From Bradyrhizobium sp. MOS002 (GTDB taxonomy: Bacteria; Pseudomonadota; Alphaproteobacteria; Rhizobiales; Xanthobacteraceae), in assembly GCF_003020115.1 (NCBI RefSeq), contig NZ_PYFX01000001.1, forward strand, positions 573,501-637,500: a stretch of 64,000 bases of DNA. The letters are read 5' to 3'. Under the pieces are notes generated by a model. That model did no database searches and was not told the origin of the DNA. It saw only the letters and a list, made by a program, of their open reading frames with translations. The position numbers and the translations under genes were made by a program. Below are positions 55,442 to 64,000 of the stretch, one piece after another. How positions within the stretch are numbered: position 1 is the stretch's first letter; the number at the start of each line of letters is the position of its first letter.

Positions 55442-55966
55442 CTACTCCGCGCGCTTGGCGGCTTTCTCGAACTTCTTCAGCACGCGGTCGCGCTTGAGCT
55501 TCGACAGATAGTCGACGAACAGCACGCCGTTGAGATGGTCGATCTCGTGCTGGATGCAGGTGGCGTAGAGGCCTTCGGCGTCCTCCTCGTGCACCTTGCC
55601 GTCCAGATCGATGTAGCGCACCCGCACCTTTGCGGGACGCTCGACCTCCTCGTAATATTCGGGGATCGACAGGCAGCCTTCCTCGTAGACCGACAGGTCC
55701 TCGGAGGAGGCGATGATTTCCGGGTTGATGAAGACGCGCGGCTCGGGCTTGGTCTCGCCGTCCTGGTCGGGCTTGGCGAGGTCCATGGTGATCAGCCGCA
55801 ACGGCTGCGCGACCTGGATCGCCGCGAGCCCGATGCCGGGCGCGTCGTACATGGTCTCGAACATGTCGTCGGCAAGCTTGCGGATCTCCGGCGTGACCTT
55901 CTCGATCGGCTTGGAGACCAGACGCAGCTGCTTGTCGGGCAGGATGATGATTTCTCTGAGGGCCAT
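55442..55966 (-). CDS. def: Peptide deformylase
   Basis: A 174-residue iron/zinc hydrolase removing the N-formyl group from new proteins. All three motifs are present: GIGLAAIQV (45-53), EEGCLSIP (Cys98) and QHEIDHL (His140, His144). Followed by fmt and truA on the same strand, an operon linking formylation and deformylation. Confidence 0.97.
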   Translation of the reverse strand: MALREIIILPDKQLRLVSKPIEKVTPEIRKLADDMFETMYDAPGIGLAAIQVAQPLRLITMDLAKPDQDGETKPEPRVFINPEIIASSEDLSVYEEGCLSIPEYYEEVERPAKVRVRYIDLDGKVHEEDAEGLYATCIQHEIDHLNGVLFVDYLSKLKRDRVLKKFEKAAKRAE

Positions 55967-56018
55967 GGCCGCGATTTAATCCGCGCGCCCGATGCGGTCA
56001 ATGCGCCCGGGAACCTCG

Positions 56019-56088
56019 TTAACCCTCCGCTAACCATAAAACTTCGCCTTTCGTTAACCATAAAAATTAACGCGCCATTTACCATAAA
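56019..56088. promoter_or_regulatory. Direct repeats resembling CtrA half-sites upstream of rmuC/def
   Basis: CTAACCATAAAA (56030), TTAACCATAAAA (56054) and TTTACCATAAAT (56078) recur exactly every 24 bases, with a further TTAACC at 56019. TTAACCAT is close to the alphaproteobacterial CtrA recognition half-site. The cluster sits between divergent def and rmuC. Confidence 0.45.
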
Positions 56089-56137
56089 TGTTCGCTATTC
56101 GTTCGTGTCGCGGAGCGAATCGGCTAGAAGCAGGGGC

Positions 56138-57337
56138 ATGAACGAGATCATTTTCATGCTCGGCGACTGGCCGGTGCGCACCGTGGACGCGCTGATCGGC
56201 TTCGGCGCCCTGGTCCTCATCCTGATGGTGGTGATCGCCGTCGTGATCGCGCGCTCCGGACGGCGCGGGGCGGAACTCGCGATGGCCAACGCCATCCGCG
56301 CCGACGAACTCGAGGAGCGCATCAGCCAGATGCTGCACGCCCAGAGCGAGGCTTCGGGCCGGGTCGACGCCATGACGCAGACGCTCGCCGGCCGCCAGGC
56401 CGACATGGCGCGCGCGGTGAACGAGCGGCTGGATTCGGTGACCCACCGCGTCGGCCAGTCCATGGAGCACTCGACCCGCAACACCATGGAGAGCCTGCAC
56501 GCGCTGCACGAGCGGCTCGGCATCATCGACAGCGCGCACAAGAACCTCACCGACCTCACGACGCAGGTGACGACCCTGCGCGACGTGCTCGCCAACAAGC
56601 AGTCGCGCGGCGCCTTTGGACAGGCGCGGATGGAGGCGATCGTCCAGGACGGTCTGCCGAAGGGCGCCTACGAGTTCCAGTTCACGCTTTCGACCGGCAA
56701 GCGGCCCGATTGCGTGGTGTTCCTGCCCGACCAGCGGCCGCTCTGCATCGACGCGAAATTTCCGCTGGAAGCGATGACCGCGCTGCACGACGCACGCAGC
56801 GACGAGGAGAAGCGCATCGCCACGCAACGGCTGCGCGGCGACGTGATGAAGCATGTCAGCGACATCGCGGAAAAATATCTCGTCGCCGGCGAGACCCAGG
56901 ACATGGCGCTGATGTTCGTGCCGTCGGAATCGGTCTACGCCGAAATCCACGACGGTTTCGACGACGTGATTCAGAAGGCGTATCGCGCCCGCGTCGTGCT
57001 GGTGTCGCCTTCGCTGCTGATGCTGGCGATCCAGGTGATGCAGCAGATCATGAAGGACGCGCGCATGCGCGACGCCGCCGACCAGATCCGCACCGAGGTG
57101 ATCAAGCTCGGCGACGACCTCGGCCGCCTGCGCGACCGCGTGCTGAAGCTGCAGAAACATTTTGCCGACGCCAACGAGGACGTGCGGCAGGTGCTGATCT
57201 CCGCCGACAAGATCGAGAAACGCGCCGGCCGCATCGAAGAGCTCGATTTCAGCAAGACTGATGCACCGGAAGCCCCGCATCTGGTAGCGACCGGCGCTGC
57301 CGAACTGTTCCCGAGGAAGCTCCAGGCGGGGGAGTGA
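56138..57337 (+). CDS. rmuC: DNA recombination protein RmuC
   Basis: A 399-residue protein: one N-terminal membrane segment (about 20-42), a coiled coil (about 50-170), and the RmuC nuclease-like domain (about 180-370). That domain includes GAFGQARMEAIVQDGLP, DCVVFLPDQRPLCIDAKFPLEA and MALMFVPSESVYAEI. RmuC limits inversions at short repeats, apparently at the membrane. ATG at 56138 after GGGG. Confidence 0.94.
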   Translation: MNEIIFMLGDWPVRTVDALIGFGALVLILMVVIAVVIARSGRRGAELAMANAIRADELEERISQMLHAQSEASGRVDAMTQTLAGRQADMARAVNERLDSVTHRVGQSMEHSTRNTMESLHALHERLGIIDSAHKNLTDLTTQVTTLRDVLANKQSRGAFGQARMEAIVQDGLPKGAYEFQFTLSTGKRPDCVVFLPDQRPLCIDAKFPLEAMTALHDARSDEEKRIATQRLRGDVMKHVSDIAEKYLVAGETQDMALMFVPSESVYAEIHDGFDDVIQKAYRARVVLVSPSLLMLAIQVMQQIMKDARMRDAADQIRTEVIKLGDDLGRLRDRVLKLQKHFADANEDVRQVLISADKIEKRAGRIEELDFSKTDAPEAPHLVATGAAELFPRKLQAGE

Positions 57338-57439
57338 TACTCTCCTGAGATCCGGTACGCTGCCGCCACAACTTCGCTGTCGTCGCCCGGCAGGAGCGAC
57401 ACCTCCCTTGCAGCCCCCAGAATCTGCTAACACCCTGCC

Positions 57440-58804
57440 ATGACCGCACCCGACGCGACCTCCCCTGCCGGCTCCGGCACGGCTCCCACCTCCTGGCGTG
57501 ACAGCCTTGCCGTGTACCTGCAACCGCGGGTGCTGATCGTGCTGTTCCTCGGCTTCTCGTCCGGGCTGCCGCTGGCGTTGTCGGGCTCGACGCTGCTGGT
57601 GTGGATGCGGGAATCCGGCGTCGATCTCAAGACCATCGGGCTGTTTGCGCTGGTCGGCACGCCCTACACGCTGAAATTCCTGTGGGCGCCGCTGGTGGAT
57701 GCGATGCATGTGCCGCTGTTCACGCGCGCGTTCGGGCGGCGCCGCGGCTGGCTGCTGTTCTCGCAATTGCTGCTGATCGCAGCGATCCTGCTGCTGGCGC
57801 TGACCGATCCCGCGCGCTCGCCGTTCTACGTCGCACTCGGCGCATTGCTGGTGGCGACGGCCTCGTCGACGCAGGACATCGTGGTCGACGCCTTCCGCGT
57901 CGAGAGCCTGCCGGAGAGCGAGCAGGCCGCCGGCATGGCGTCCTATGTCGCGGCCTATCGCATCGGCATGCTGGTCTCGACCGCCGGCGCGCTGTTCATC
58001 GTCTCGGGCTTCGAGAGCACCGGCATCACCCGCACGTCCGCCTGGATGTGGGGCTATGTGGTGATGGCTGGGATGGTGCTGATCGGGACGATCACGGCGC
58101 TGGTCGCGACCGAGCCCGAGCAGTCGGTGCGGGCGGAAGCCGCGACGCAGACGCAGACCACGTTCGCGCGCGTGCTGCACGCGGCAATCGGCGCGTTTTC
58201 GGAATTCCTGACGCGCAAGGACGCGCTCGCCGCGCTCGCCTTCGTCGTCCTGTTCAAGTTCACCGACGCCTTCTCCGGCACGATGACCGCGCCGTTCGTG
58301 ATCGACCTTGGCTTCTCCCGCAACGACTATGCGGCGATCGTCAAGGGCGTGGGCCTCGCTGCGACGCTGATCGGCGGCTTTGCCGGCGGCTTCGTCGCGC
58401 GGCGCTATTCGCTTGCGACCAGCCTCTGGATCGGCGGCGTGGTGCAGGCACTCGCGAACCTCTCCTTCTCCTGGCTGGCCTTCATCGGCACCAGCCAATG
58501 GGCGCTCGCTTTCGCCATCACCTGCGAGAACTTCACCAGCGCCATCGGCACGGTGATCTTCGTCGCCTATCTTTCGGCGCTCTGCAAGAACCCGCTGCAC
58601 ACGGCGACGCAGTATGCGCTGCTCACCGCGCTTGCCGCGGTGGGGCGGACCTATCTCTCGTCAGGCGCCGGCTTCGTGGCGGATACCACCGGCTGGCCGC
58701 TGTTCTTCGTGATCTGCATGCTGGTGGCGATCCCGAGCCTGGTGCTGCTGGCCTGGCTGCAGAAGCGCGGGCATTTCGATGCGCTGGGGCCGGTGAGGGT
58801 TTAA
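57440..58804 (+). CDS. AmpG-like MFS muropeptide transporter
   Basis: A 454-residue MFS protein with 12 membrane segments. FLGFSSGLPLALSGSTLLVWMRE, TPYTLKFLWAPLVDAM and SSTQDIVVDAFRVE are characteristic of AmpG, which imports anhydro-muropeptides for cell-wall recycling. A short Pro/Ser/Thr-rich N-terminus precedes the first helix. Monocistronic or co-transcribed with rmuC (102 bases apart). Confidence 0.9.
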   Translation: MTAPDATSPAGSGTAPTSWRDSLAVYLQPRVLIVLFLGFSSGLPLALSGSTLLVWMRESGVDLKTIGLFALVGTPYTLKFLWAPLVDAMHVPLFTRAFGRRRGWLLFSQLLLIAAILLLALTDPARSPFYVALGALLVATASSTQDIVVDAFRVESLPESEQAAGMASYVAAYRIGMLVSTAGALFIVSGFESTGITRTSAWMWGYVVMAGMVLIGTITALVATEPEQSVRAEAATQTQTTFARVLHAAIGAFSEFLTRKDALAALAFVVLFKFTDAFSGTMTAPFVIDLGFSRNDYAAIVKGVGLAATLIGGFAGGFVARRYSLATSLWIGGVVQALANLSFSWLAFIGTSQWALAFAITCENFTSAIGTVIFVAYLSALCKNPLHTATQYALLTALAAVGRTYLSSGAGFVADTTGWPLFFVICMLVAIPSLVLLAWLQKRGHFDALGPVRV

Positions 58805-58817
58805 CGCTCCCCCTCCT

Positions 58818-58904
58818 CGTCATTGCGAGCGAAGCGAAGCAATCCAGACTGCCGCCGCGGCGACAGTCTGGATTGCTTCGTCGCAAGAGCTCCTCGCAAT
58901 GACG
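58818..58904. repeat. Palindromic repeat, GTCATTGCGAG family
   Basis: Arms CGTCATTGCGAGCGAAGC and the mirrored CTCGCAATGACG, inner AAGCAATCCAGACTG/CAGTCTGGATTGCTT. Between convergent ampG-like and the hypothetical gene; second copy of the 46105 family. Confidence 0.85.
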
Positions 58905-58929
58905 ACGGAGAGCAGAGCGCCCCGCGCCC

Positions 58930-59367
58930 CTACTGCTTCTTGATCAGGCTCCACTTCGTGATCACAGCCTCGCTCATCTGGCCGGGATCGCTGGCGCAGG
59001 CGATCTCGTCGACCTTGACCGAGATCTCCTTGCCGGCGAACGTCTTCAGCTGTGCGGCCTGCGCGTCGCCGCTGGGAACGAGCTGGAAGGTTTCGGGCCC
59101 GGTCTCGAGATTGCACAGTCCGTTCGGCGGCGGCAGCCGGCGCGGCTCGGAGGTGATCTGGTAGGTCGCAACCCGCTTGCCGACGTTCTTGACGTCGCGC
59201 ACTTTCATCGTGTTCAGCTCGCCCGACAGCACCTCGCCGGCATTGATCGGCTTGCCGGGCTTCGACGGCGGCGGAGCACCGTCGTCCTGCTGCGCGGAGA
59301 TCGCCGGCGTTGCCAGCATCGTCAGCGTCGCGACCAAAGCCCATCGTGTGGCGAAAAGTTTCGTCAT
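58930..59367 (-). CDS. Secreted hypothetical protein
   Basis: A 145-residue exported protein with a signal peptide (residues 1-25, ending AISA). A Pro-rich segment (DDGAPPPSKPGKP) and a beta-rich domain with two cysteines (NGLCNLETGPETF, EIACASDPGQM) that could form a disulfide follow. Conserved small periplasmic proteins like this occur beside recR in related genomes as far as I recall; no function is recognised. Confidence 0.75.
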   Translation of the reverse strand: MTKLFATRWALVATLTMLATPAISAQQDDGAPPPSKPGKPINAGEVLSGELNTMKVRDVKNVGKRVATYQITSEPRRLPPPNGLCNLETGPETFQLVPSGDAQAAQLKTFAGKEISVKVDEIACASDPGQMSEAVITKWSLIKKQ

Positions 59368-59393
59368 GTCGTCCGTTCCGTAAGTCTGGATGG

Positions 59394-59996
59394 CTAGAAC
59401 AGGGTGCGCTGCCGCATCGCGGCCGATAGCGTACCTTCATCGAGATAATCAAGCTCGCCGCCGACCGGCACACCATGGGCGAGCCGGGTTACTTTTACGT
59501 TGGCGTCCTGAAGCAGGTCGGTGATGTAATGTGCCGTGGTCTGGCCGTCGACGGTGGCATTGAGCGCCAGGATGACCTCATGCACCTGCGCCTCATGCGC
59601 GCGCGCCACCAGCGCCTCGATGGTGAGGTCCTGCGGGCCGACGCCGTCGAGCGGCGACAATGTCGCGCCCAGCACGTGATAGCGTCCTTGAGTGGCATTG
59701 GCCCGCTCCAGCGCCCAGAGATCGGCAACGTCGGCGACGACGACGATGATCGAGGGATCGCGCCTCGGATCGGTGCAGACCGTGCAGGGACTTTGCGTGT
59801 CGATGTTGCCGCAGGTCTTGCAGACCTGGACCTTCTCGAGCGCGACCTGCATGGCCGAGGACAGCGGCATCATCAGCGCTTCGCGCTTCTTGATCAGATG
59901 CAGCGCGGCGCGCCGCGCCGAGCGCGGGCCGAGGCCCGGCAGCCGCGCGAGAAGCTGGACCAGCCGCTCGATTTCAGGACCCGCAACAGCGCCCAT
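59394..59996 (-). CDS. recR: Recombination protein RecR
   Basis: A 200-residue protein with a helix-hairpin-helix ([16 protein letters not shown]), a four-cysteine zinc finger (Cys59, Cys62, Cys71, Cys74), a Toprim domain ([17 protein letters not shown]) and the C-terminal Walker-B-like part [19 protein letters not shown]. Acts with RecO/RecF in gap repair. One base separates it from ybaB. Confidence 0.96.
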   Translation of the reverse strand: MGAVAGPEIERLVQLLARLPGLGPRSARRAALHLIKKREALMMPLSSAMQVALEKVQVCKTCGNIDTQSPCTVCTDPRRDPSIIVVVADVADLWALERANATQGRYHVLGATLSPLDGVGPQDLTIEALVARAHEAQVHEVILALNATVDGQTTAHYITDLLQDANVKVTRLAHGVPVGGELDYLDEGTLSAAMRQRTLF

Positions 59997-59997
59997 C

Positions 59998-60327
59998 CTA
60001 CTGGCCGAACAGCCCCGACAGCCCTGGCGGCAGACCGAGCCCGCCGGTGAGCGACTGCATCTTCTCCTGCATCGCGGCTTCCGCCTTGCGGCGCGCCTCG
60101 CCGAACGCGGTGACCAACAGATCCTCGAGCACCTCGCGCTCTTCCGCCTTCATCAGCGAAGGATCGATCTTGACGCCCTTGACGTCCATCTTCGCGGTCA
60201 TCCGCACGGCGACGAGACCGCCGCCTGAGATGCCCTCGACCTCGACGTTGGCGAGCTGGTCCTGCATCTCCTGCATCTTGGATTGCAGCTGCTGCGCCTG
60301 CTTCATCATGCCGAAAATATCGACCAT
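59998..60327 (-). CDS. Nucleoid-associated protein, YbaB/EbfC family
   Basis: A 109-residue DNA-binding protein: [19 protein letters not shown] helix, [25 protein letters not shown] strands, then a C-terminal helix and Gly-rich tail. Between dnaX and recR, the conserved order in most bacteria. ATG at 60327 gives standard length. Confidence 0.95.
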   Translation of the reverse strand: MVDIFGMMKQAQQLQSKMQEMQDQLANVEVEGISGGGLVAVRMTAKMDVKGVKIDPSLMKAEEREVLEDLLVTAFGEARRKAEAAMQEKMQSLTGGLGLPPGLSGLFGQ

Positions 60328-60352
60328 CGGTGTTGTCCTTGGAAAATTGGCT

Positions 60353-62170
60353 CTAGAGATCGTCGCCGTCGGAACCGTCGGGCGGATCGTCACTGCCGTA
60401 GTCGGCGTTAATATCGGATTCCGGCGCCTCGGGGGCAAGCCTTCGGACCTCGACGACCTTCGCACCCGGAAACCGCGACAGCACCTCGCGCACGCGCGGA
60501 TCGGCCTCGGCGGTGCGCGCATGTTCCTGCTTGGCCGCCTGGCTCACCGAACGCAGCGTCGGCTGGCCCGGCTCGTTGGAGACGATCACGGTCCAGCGGC
60601 GCCCGGTCCAGAGCTCGAATTTTCGCGCGAGATCGGAAATCATGGTTTTGGAGGCATTGGGCTCGAGCGCGACTTCGAGCCGTCCCTCCTCGAAACGAAC
60701 GAGGCGCATGTCGCCTTCGAGCGCGCCCTTGGTCAGGAGGTCGCGCTTCTGCCCGGCGAGCGCGACGAGCTGAGTGAAGCTCGTGACGCGCAACACGGGC
60801 GCGGCAGCTTGCGGATCCGGCGCGGGCGTTGCCATCTGCGGGCGGGCACCACCGCCGCCGAAGGAGGACGGCGACGATGTCGGCATGCGAACGGGCGCCG
60901 CGGAGGCTACCGGCCCGGCCGGCGCGTTGCGCGCGGCACTGCCGCCGTTCACGACCGGCGAACCGCCGCCGTTCTGCTCCAGCATCTTGAGCGCTTCGTC
61001 CGGCGTCGGCAGGTCGGCGACATAGGCGATGCGCACCAGCACCATCTCGGCGGCTGCCGCGGGCCGCGTCGCGGCCTGCACCTCGGTGATGCCCTTGAGC
61101 AGCATCTGCCACATCCGGGACAGCACGCGCATCGAGATCTTCGAGGCGAAATCCCGCGCGCGCACGCGCTCGGTCTCGCCATAGGCGACGTTGTCGGCGG
61201 TCGCCGGCACGATCTTCACACGGGTGACGAAATTGACGAATTCGGCGAGATCCGAGAGCACGACGATTGGATCGGCCCCGACGTCGTACTGGTCGCGGAA
61301 CTCCCTGAACGCGGACGCGATGTCGCCACGCGCCAGCGAATCGAAAAGATCGATGACGCGGGTGCGGTCGGCGAGCCCCAGCATCTGCCTGACGGCGTCG
61401 GCCTTCACGGTGCCTGCCGCATGCGCGATCGCCTGATCGAGCAGCGAGAGCGAATCGCGTACCGAGCCCTCGGCGGCGCGCGCGATGATGCCGAGTGCTT
61501 CAGGCTCGATCTCGACGTTTTCCTTGGCCGCGATGTTGGCGAGATGCTTCATCAGCACGTCGGCCTCGACGCGGCGCAGGTCGAAACGCTGGCAGCGCGA
61601 CAGCACGGTCACCGGAACCTTGCGAATCTCTGTCGTGGCGAACACGAATTTGGCGTGCTCCGGCGGTTCCTCCAGCGTCTTCAGGAAGGCGTTGAATGCC
61701 GCCGTCGACAGCATGTGGACTTCGTCGATGATGTAGACCTTGTAGCGGGCGCTGGCCGGCGCGTAGCGAACGCTGTCATTGATCTGACGAACGTCGTCGA
61801 CGCCGGTGTGCGAGGCCGCGTCCATCTCCAGCACGTCCATGTGCCGGCTTTCCATGATCGCCTGGCAATGCACGCCGAGCGTCGGCATCTGGACCGTCGG
61901 GCCCTTCACCGAGCCATCCGGCATCTCGTAGTTGAGCGCGCGGGCAAGGATGCGCGCAGTGGTGGTCTTGCCGACCCCGCGGACGCCGGTGAGGATCCAG
62001 GCCTGCGGAATGCGGCCGGTCTCGAACGCATTGGAGACGGTGCGGACCACGGCCTCCTGGCCGATCAGATCGTCGAATGAGGAAGGACGGTATTTCCGCG
62101 CCAGCACCCGGTAGGGCGTTTTGGCCTGGCCGGCGCTGTCAGGGTTGGGAGGGGCGCCAGCGTCGGTCAT
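60353..62170 (-). CDS. dnaX: DNA polymerase III subunit gamma/tau
   Basis: A 605-residue clamp-loader ATPase: Walker [10 protein letters not shown] (62-70), DEVHMLS Walker B, sensor-1 [10 protein letters not shown], arginine finger SRCQRF, and a tau-like C-terminus after a Pro/Ala/Gly-rich linker. The small zinc module normally holding four cysteines is changed: only Cys102 remains within [12 protein letters not shown]...GVHCQAIM. Upstream is the SRP RNA gene; downstream ybaB and recR. Confidence 0.96.
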   Translation of the reverse strand: MTDAGAPPNPDSAGQAKTPYRVLARKYRPSSFDDLIGQEAVVRTVSNAFETGRIPQAWILTGVRGVGKTTTARILARALNYEMPDGSVKGPTVQMPTLGVHCQAIMESRHMDVLEMDAASHTGVDDVRQINDSVRYAPASARYKVYIIDEVHMLSTAAFNAFLKTLEEPPEHAKFVFATTEIRKVPVTVLSRCQRFDLRRVEADVLMKHLANIAAKENVEIEPEALGIIARAAEGSVRDSLSLLDQAIAHAAGTVKADAVRQMLGLADRTRVIDLFDSLARGDIASAFREFRDQYDVGADPIVVLSDLAEFVNFVTRVKIVPATADNVAYGETERVRARDFASKISMRVLSRMWQMLLKGITEVQAATRPAAAAEMVLVRIAYVADLPTPDEALKMLEQNGGGSPVVNGGSAARNAPAGPVASAAPVRMPTSSPSSFGGGGARPQMATPAPDPQAAAPVLRVTSFTQLVALAGQKRDLLTKGALEGDMRLVRFEEGRLEVALEPNASKTMISDLARKFELWTGRRWTVIVSNEPGQPTLRSVSQAAKQEHARTAEADPRVREVLSRFPGAKVVEVRRLAPEAPESDINADYGSDDPPDGSDGDDL

Positions 62171-62265
62171 CGGTCGATCCGCAATGAAGTGTCTTTCGGC
62201 CGGCTTTGCGGAAAGGAGCGCGCTGGCGACCCGAGCCGCCGGCGCAATTCGCCCGGAAAAACAGG

Positions 62266-62362
62266 TAGGAGACTGACGAGCGACCCGATCCGGACCTCGT
62301 TAGGGCTGCTTCCTTCCGGACCTGACCCGGTTGGCGAGTGGCTCGTCCACCGCCAATCTCCC
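62266..62362 (-). ncRNA. ffs: Signal recognition particle RNA (4.5S type)
   Basis: On the minus strand the universal SRP core is present: GGTCAGGTCCGGAAGGAAGC followed by AGCC (about 62303-62328). Flanking stems close the hairpin: GACGAGC/GCTCGTC (62275-62281 with 62341-62347) and GGAGA/TCTCC at the ends. About 95 bases, the small bacterial form lacking an Alu domain. Located just upstream of dnaX, a common position. Confidence 0.93.
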
Positions 62363-62554
62363 GGTCCCTATTTGGGGCCAAAAGGACCGGAAAGCAAGCG
62401 GGTATCGGCTTGAACGGGCTGGGCTTCGTAGTGGCTTGCCCAGCATCCGGGCAATTCCCGCTCTGCACAGCCGATAGGCTGTGCTTTCACTGCCGGAGGC
62501 GCCTTGGTAAGAACGCTGCCGGAACTCCTTCCAACAGAAAAGCGATTGATCCCA

Positions 62555-63409
62555 ATGGTTACACGTCGTGATGTTGCATCGATTGTCGGACTTGGCGCGA
62601 TTGGCGCGGCGACGGCGGGCGCGCTGGCCACTCCGGCCCTCGCCCAGGCGGCCGATACCAACGAATCGACCTTCGCCCGCATCCGCCGCACCAAGAAGAT
62701 GCGGATCGGCGCGGTCGGCGGCGGCGCGCCCTATTACATGAAGGATCTTTCGACCGGCCAGTGGAAGGGATTTTACGTCGACATCGCCAAGGCGCTTGCC
62801 GAGGACATGGAGGCCGAGCTCGAGATCACCGAGACCACTTGGGGCAATTCGGTGCTCGACCTGCAGTCCAACAAGATCGACATCTTCTTCGGCCTCAACC
62901 CGACCCCGAAGCGCGCGCTGGTGGTCGACTTCTCGGTGCCGGTCTTCAACAACGCCTTCGGCATCCTCTGCAAGAAGGACTTCAAGCCGAAGAGCTGGGC
63001 CGAGCTGAACTCGGCCGACGTCAAGATCGCGGTCGACCAGGGCTCGTCGCACGACCAGGTCGTCAGCCGCCTGACGCCGAAGGCGCAGATCTCGCGGCTG
63101 AAGACCGCCGACGACGCCACCGCCGCTCTGCAGACCGGCCGCGTCGACGCGCAGTGCCTGATCACCATGCTGTCGCTGACCGTGCTGAAGAAAAACCCCT
63201 CGCTCGGCCAGTTCGTGCTCCCGACGCCGATCTTCGCCACCACGTCGAATGCCGGCTTCCGCCGCGAGACCGACAAGACCTGGCGCGACTACGTCAACAC
63301 CTGGATCGACTTCAACAAGGGCCTCGGCTTCATCCGCAACGCGATCATCACCAACATGGAGCTGGTGGGCGTGACGGAGGCGGACATTCCGCCGGGCGTT
63401 TCGCTGTAG
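62555..63409 (+). CDS. ABC transporter substrate-binding protein (amino-acid family)
   Basis: A 284-residue periplasmic type 3 solute-binding protein. The N-terminus TRRDVASIVGLGAIGAATAGALATPALA looks like a Tat-type signal (twin Arg). The mature part has RIGAVGGGAPYYMKD, WKGFYVDIAKALAEDM and the IDIFFGLNPTPKRALVVDFSVPVF block of polar amino acid receptors. ATG at 62555 is used; a TTG at 62504 after GGAGG would add 17 residues. The permease follows after a palindromic repeat. Confidence 0.88.
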   Translation: MVTRRDVASIVGLGAIGAATAGALATPALAQAADTNESTFARIRRTKKMRIGAVGGGAPYYMKDLSTGQWKGFYVDIAKALAEDMEAELEITETTWGNSVLDLQSNKIDIFFGLNPTPKRALVVDFSVPVFNNAFGILCKKDFKPKSWAELNSADVKIAVDQGSSHDQVVSRLTPKAQISRLKTADDATAALQTGRVDAQCLITMLSLTVLKKNPSLGQFVLPTPIFATTSNAGFRRETDKTWRDYVNTWIDFNKGLGFIRNAIITNMELVGVTEADIPPGVSL

Positions 63410-63418
63410 CCTTCCACT

Positions 63419-63496
63419 GTCATTCCGGGGCGCCCAAAGGGCGAACCCGGAATCTCGAGATTCCGGGTTCGATGCTTCGCATCGCCCCGGAATGAC
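63419..63496. repeat. Palindromic repeat, GTCATTCCGG family
   Basis: Arms GTCATTCCGGGGCG and CGCCCCGGAATGAC (right arm preceded by AT), inner ACCCGGAATCTCGAG/CTCGAGATTCCGGGT. Sits between the binding-protein gene and its permease. Confidence 0.87.
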
Positions 63497-63530
63497 GGTG
63501 CAAACGGCACCCACGACGAGTTAAACACGC

Positions 63531-64000
63531 ATGTATCAGTGGGACTTCGGCATCCTCTGGAGCTATCGCTGGCTCTTTCTCAACGGGCTCGGCGTCACCG
63601 TCGGCTTCACCGTGGTCATCGTGGTGCTTGGCCTCGTCTTCGGCCTGTTCGGCGCGTTCGGTACCCTGTCGCGCTTTCGCGCGGTGCGCCTTCTCGCGCT
63701 CACCTTCATCGAGGCGTTCCGCTGCACGCCGATCCTGGTGCAGCTGATCTGGTTCTATTACGCGCTGCCGATCCTGGCCGGTGTCGAGATGACGCCGATC
63801 ACGGCCTCGGCGCTGGCGCTCTCGCTCTATGGCGGCTCGTTTTATTCGGAGATCATCCGCGGCGGCATCATCTCGATCGACCGCGGCCAGTCCGAAGCCG
63901 GCGCCGCGCTCGGCATGACCCCTGGCCAAAGCATGCGGCGCATCGTGCTGCCGCAGGCGATCAAGCGCATGATCCCGGCGCTAATGAATCAGTCGATCAT
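63531..64000 (+). CDS. Amino-acid ABC transporter permease (partial, cut by right edge)
   Basis: The first 156 residues of a HisM/GltJ-type permease start MYQWDFGILWSYRWLFLNG. They continue through GVTVGFTVVIVVLGLVFG, FIEAFRCTPILVQLIWFYYALP, and the coupling loop EAGAALGMTPGQSMRRIVLPQA. Three to four membrane segments are visible. It pairs with the preceding binding protein; a second permease and ATPase would be expected beyond the edge. Confidence 0.92.
   Translation, partial: MYQWDFGILWSYRWLFLNGLGVTVGFTVVIVVLGLVFGLFGAFGTLSRFRAVRLLALTFIEAFRCTPILVQLIWFYYALPILAGVEMTPITASALALSLYGGSFYSEIIRGGIISIDRGQSEAGAALGMTPGQSMRRIVLPQAIKRMIPALMNQSI

Overview
The window is GC-rich chromosomal DNA with strong alphaproteobacterial character. 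The gene orders rpmH-rnpA-yidC-engB-argB, dapD-DUF805-dapE and ffs-dnaX-ybaB-recR, the protein sequences, and the many palindromic repeats between genes all point to Bradyrhizobium or a very close relative. This is a judgement from recognised families, not from a database search.

Region 1 (1-10.7 kb) is a phosphonate utilisation locus. On the minus strand, phnG-H-I-J-K encode the carbon-phosphorus lyase core and run off the left edge. The regulator phnF is divergent. phnC-D-E1-E2 (minus) encode the phosphonate ABC importer. A hexapeptide acyltransferase-like gene, phnM and a DUF1045 gene lie on the plus strand. Three candidate Pho boxes sit in front of the three structural transcription units. 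A perfect inverted repeat, probably the PhnF operator, lies in the phnG/phnF gap.

Region 2 (10.7-32.3 kb) is a mixed catabolic, sensory and transport area. It holds two different DapA-superfamily enzymes, a chemotaxis receptor, an enoyl-CoA hydratase with a MarR regulator, and a TetR-controlled EmrAB-type efflux pump. It also holds a tannase-like esterase, a SerA-type dehydrogenase, a three-domain rhodanese, a frameshifted DUF1963 gene, a TonB receptor with a PepSY membrane protein, and a GlcD-type FAD oxidase with a GntR regulator.

Region 3 (32.3-41.5 kb) contains a YgiQ-type radical SAM protein and an intact higBA toxin-antitoxin pair. Beside it lies the decayed relic of a second toxin-antitoxin pair. 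A two-component flavin monooxygenase resembling StyAB follows, with a divergent LysR regulator and a luciferase-like oxidoreductase. Several small unknown genes and a tRNA-Arg(ACG) complete the region.

Region 4 (41.7-64 kb) is mostly housekeeping: an orphan histidine kinase, rpmH, rnpA, yidC, engB, argB, a pyrimidine nucleotidase, dapD, dapE, truA, fmt, def, rmuC, an AmpG-like transporter, recR, ybaB, dnaX and SRP RNA. It ends in an amino-acid-type ABC transporter cut by the right edge. About a dozen palindromic repeats of several families fill the gaps between these genes.

No wholly new multigene system stands out. The best leads are the phn control architecture, the toxin-antitoxin relic, single-base gene damage in DUF1963, and loss of expected cysteines in three recognisable families.
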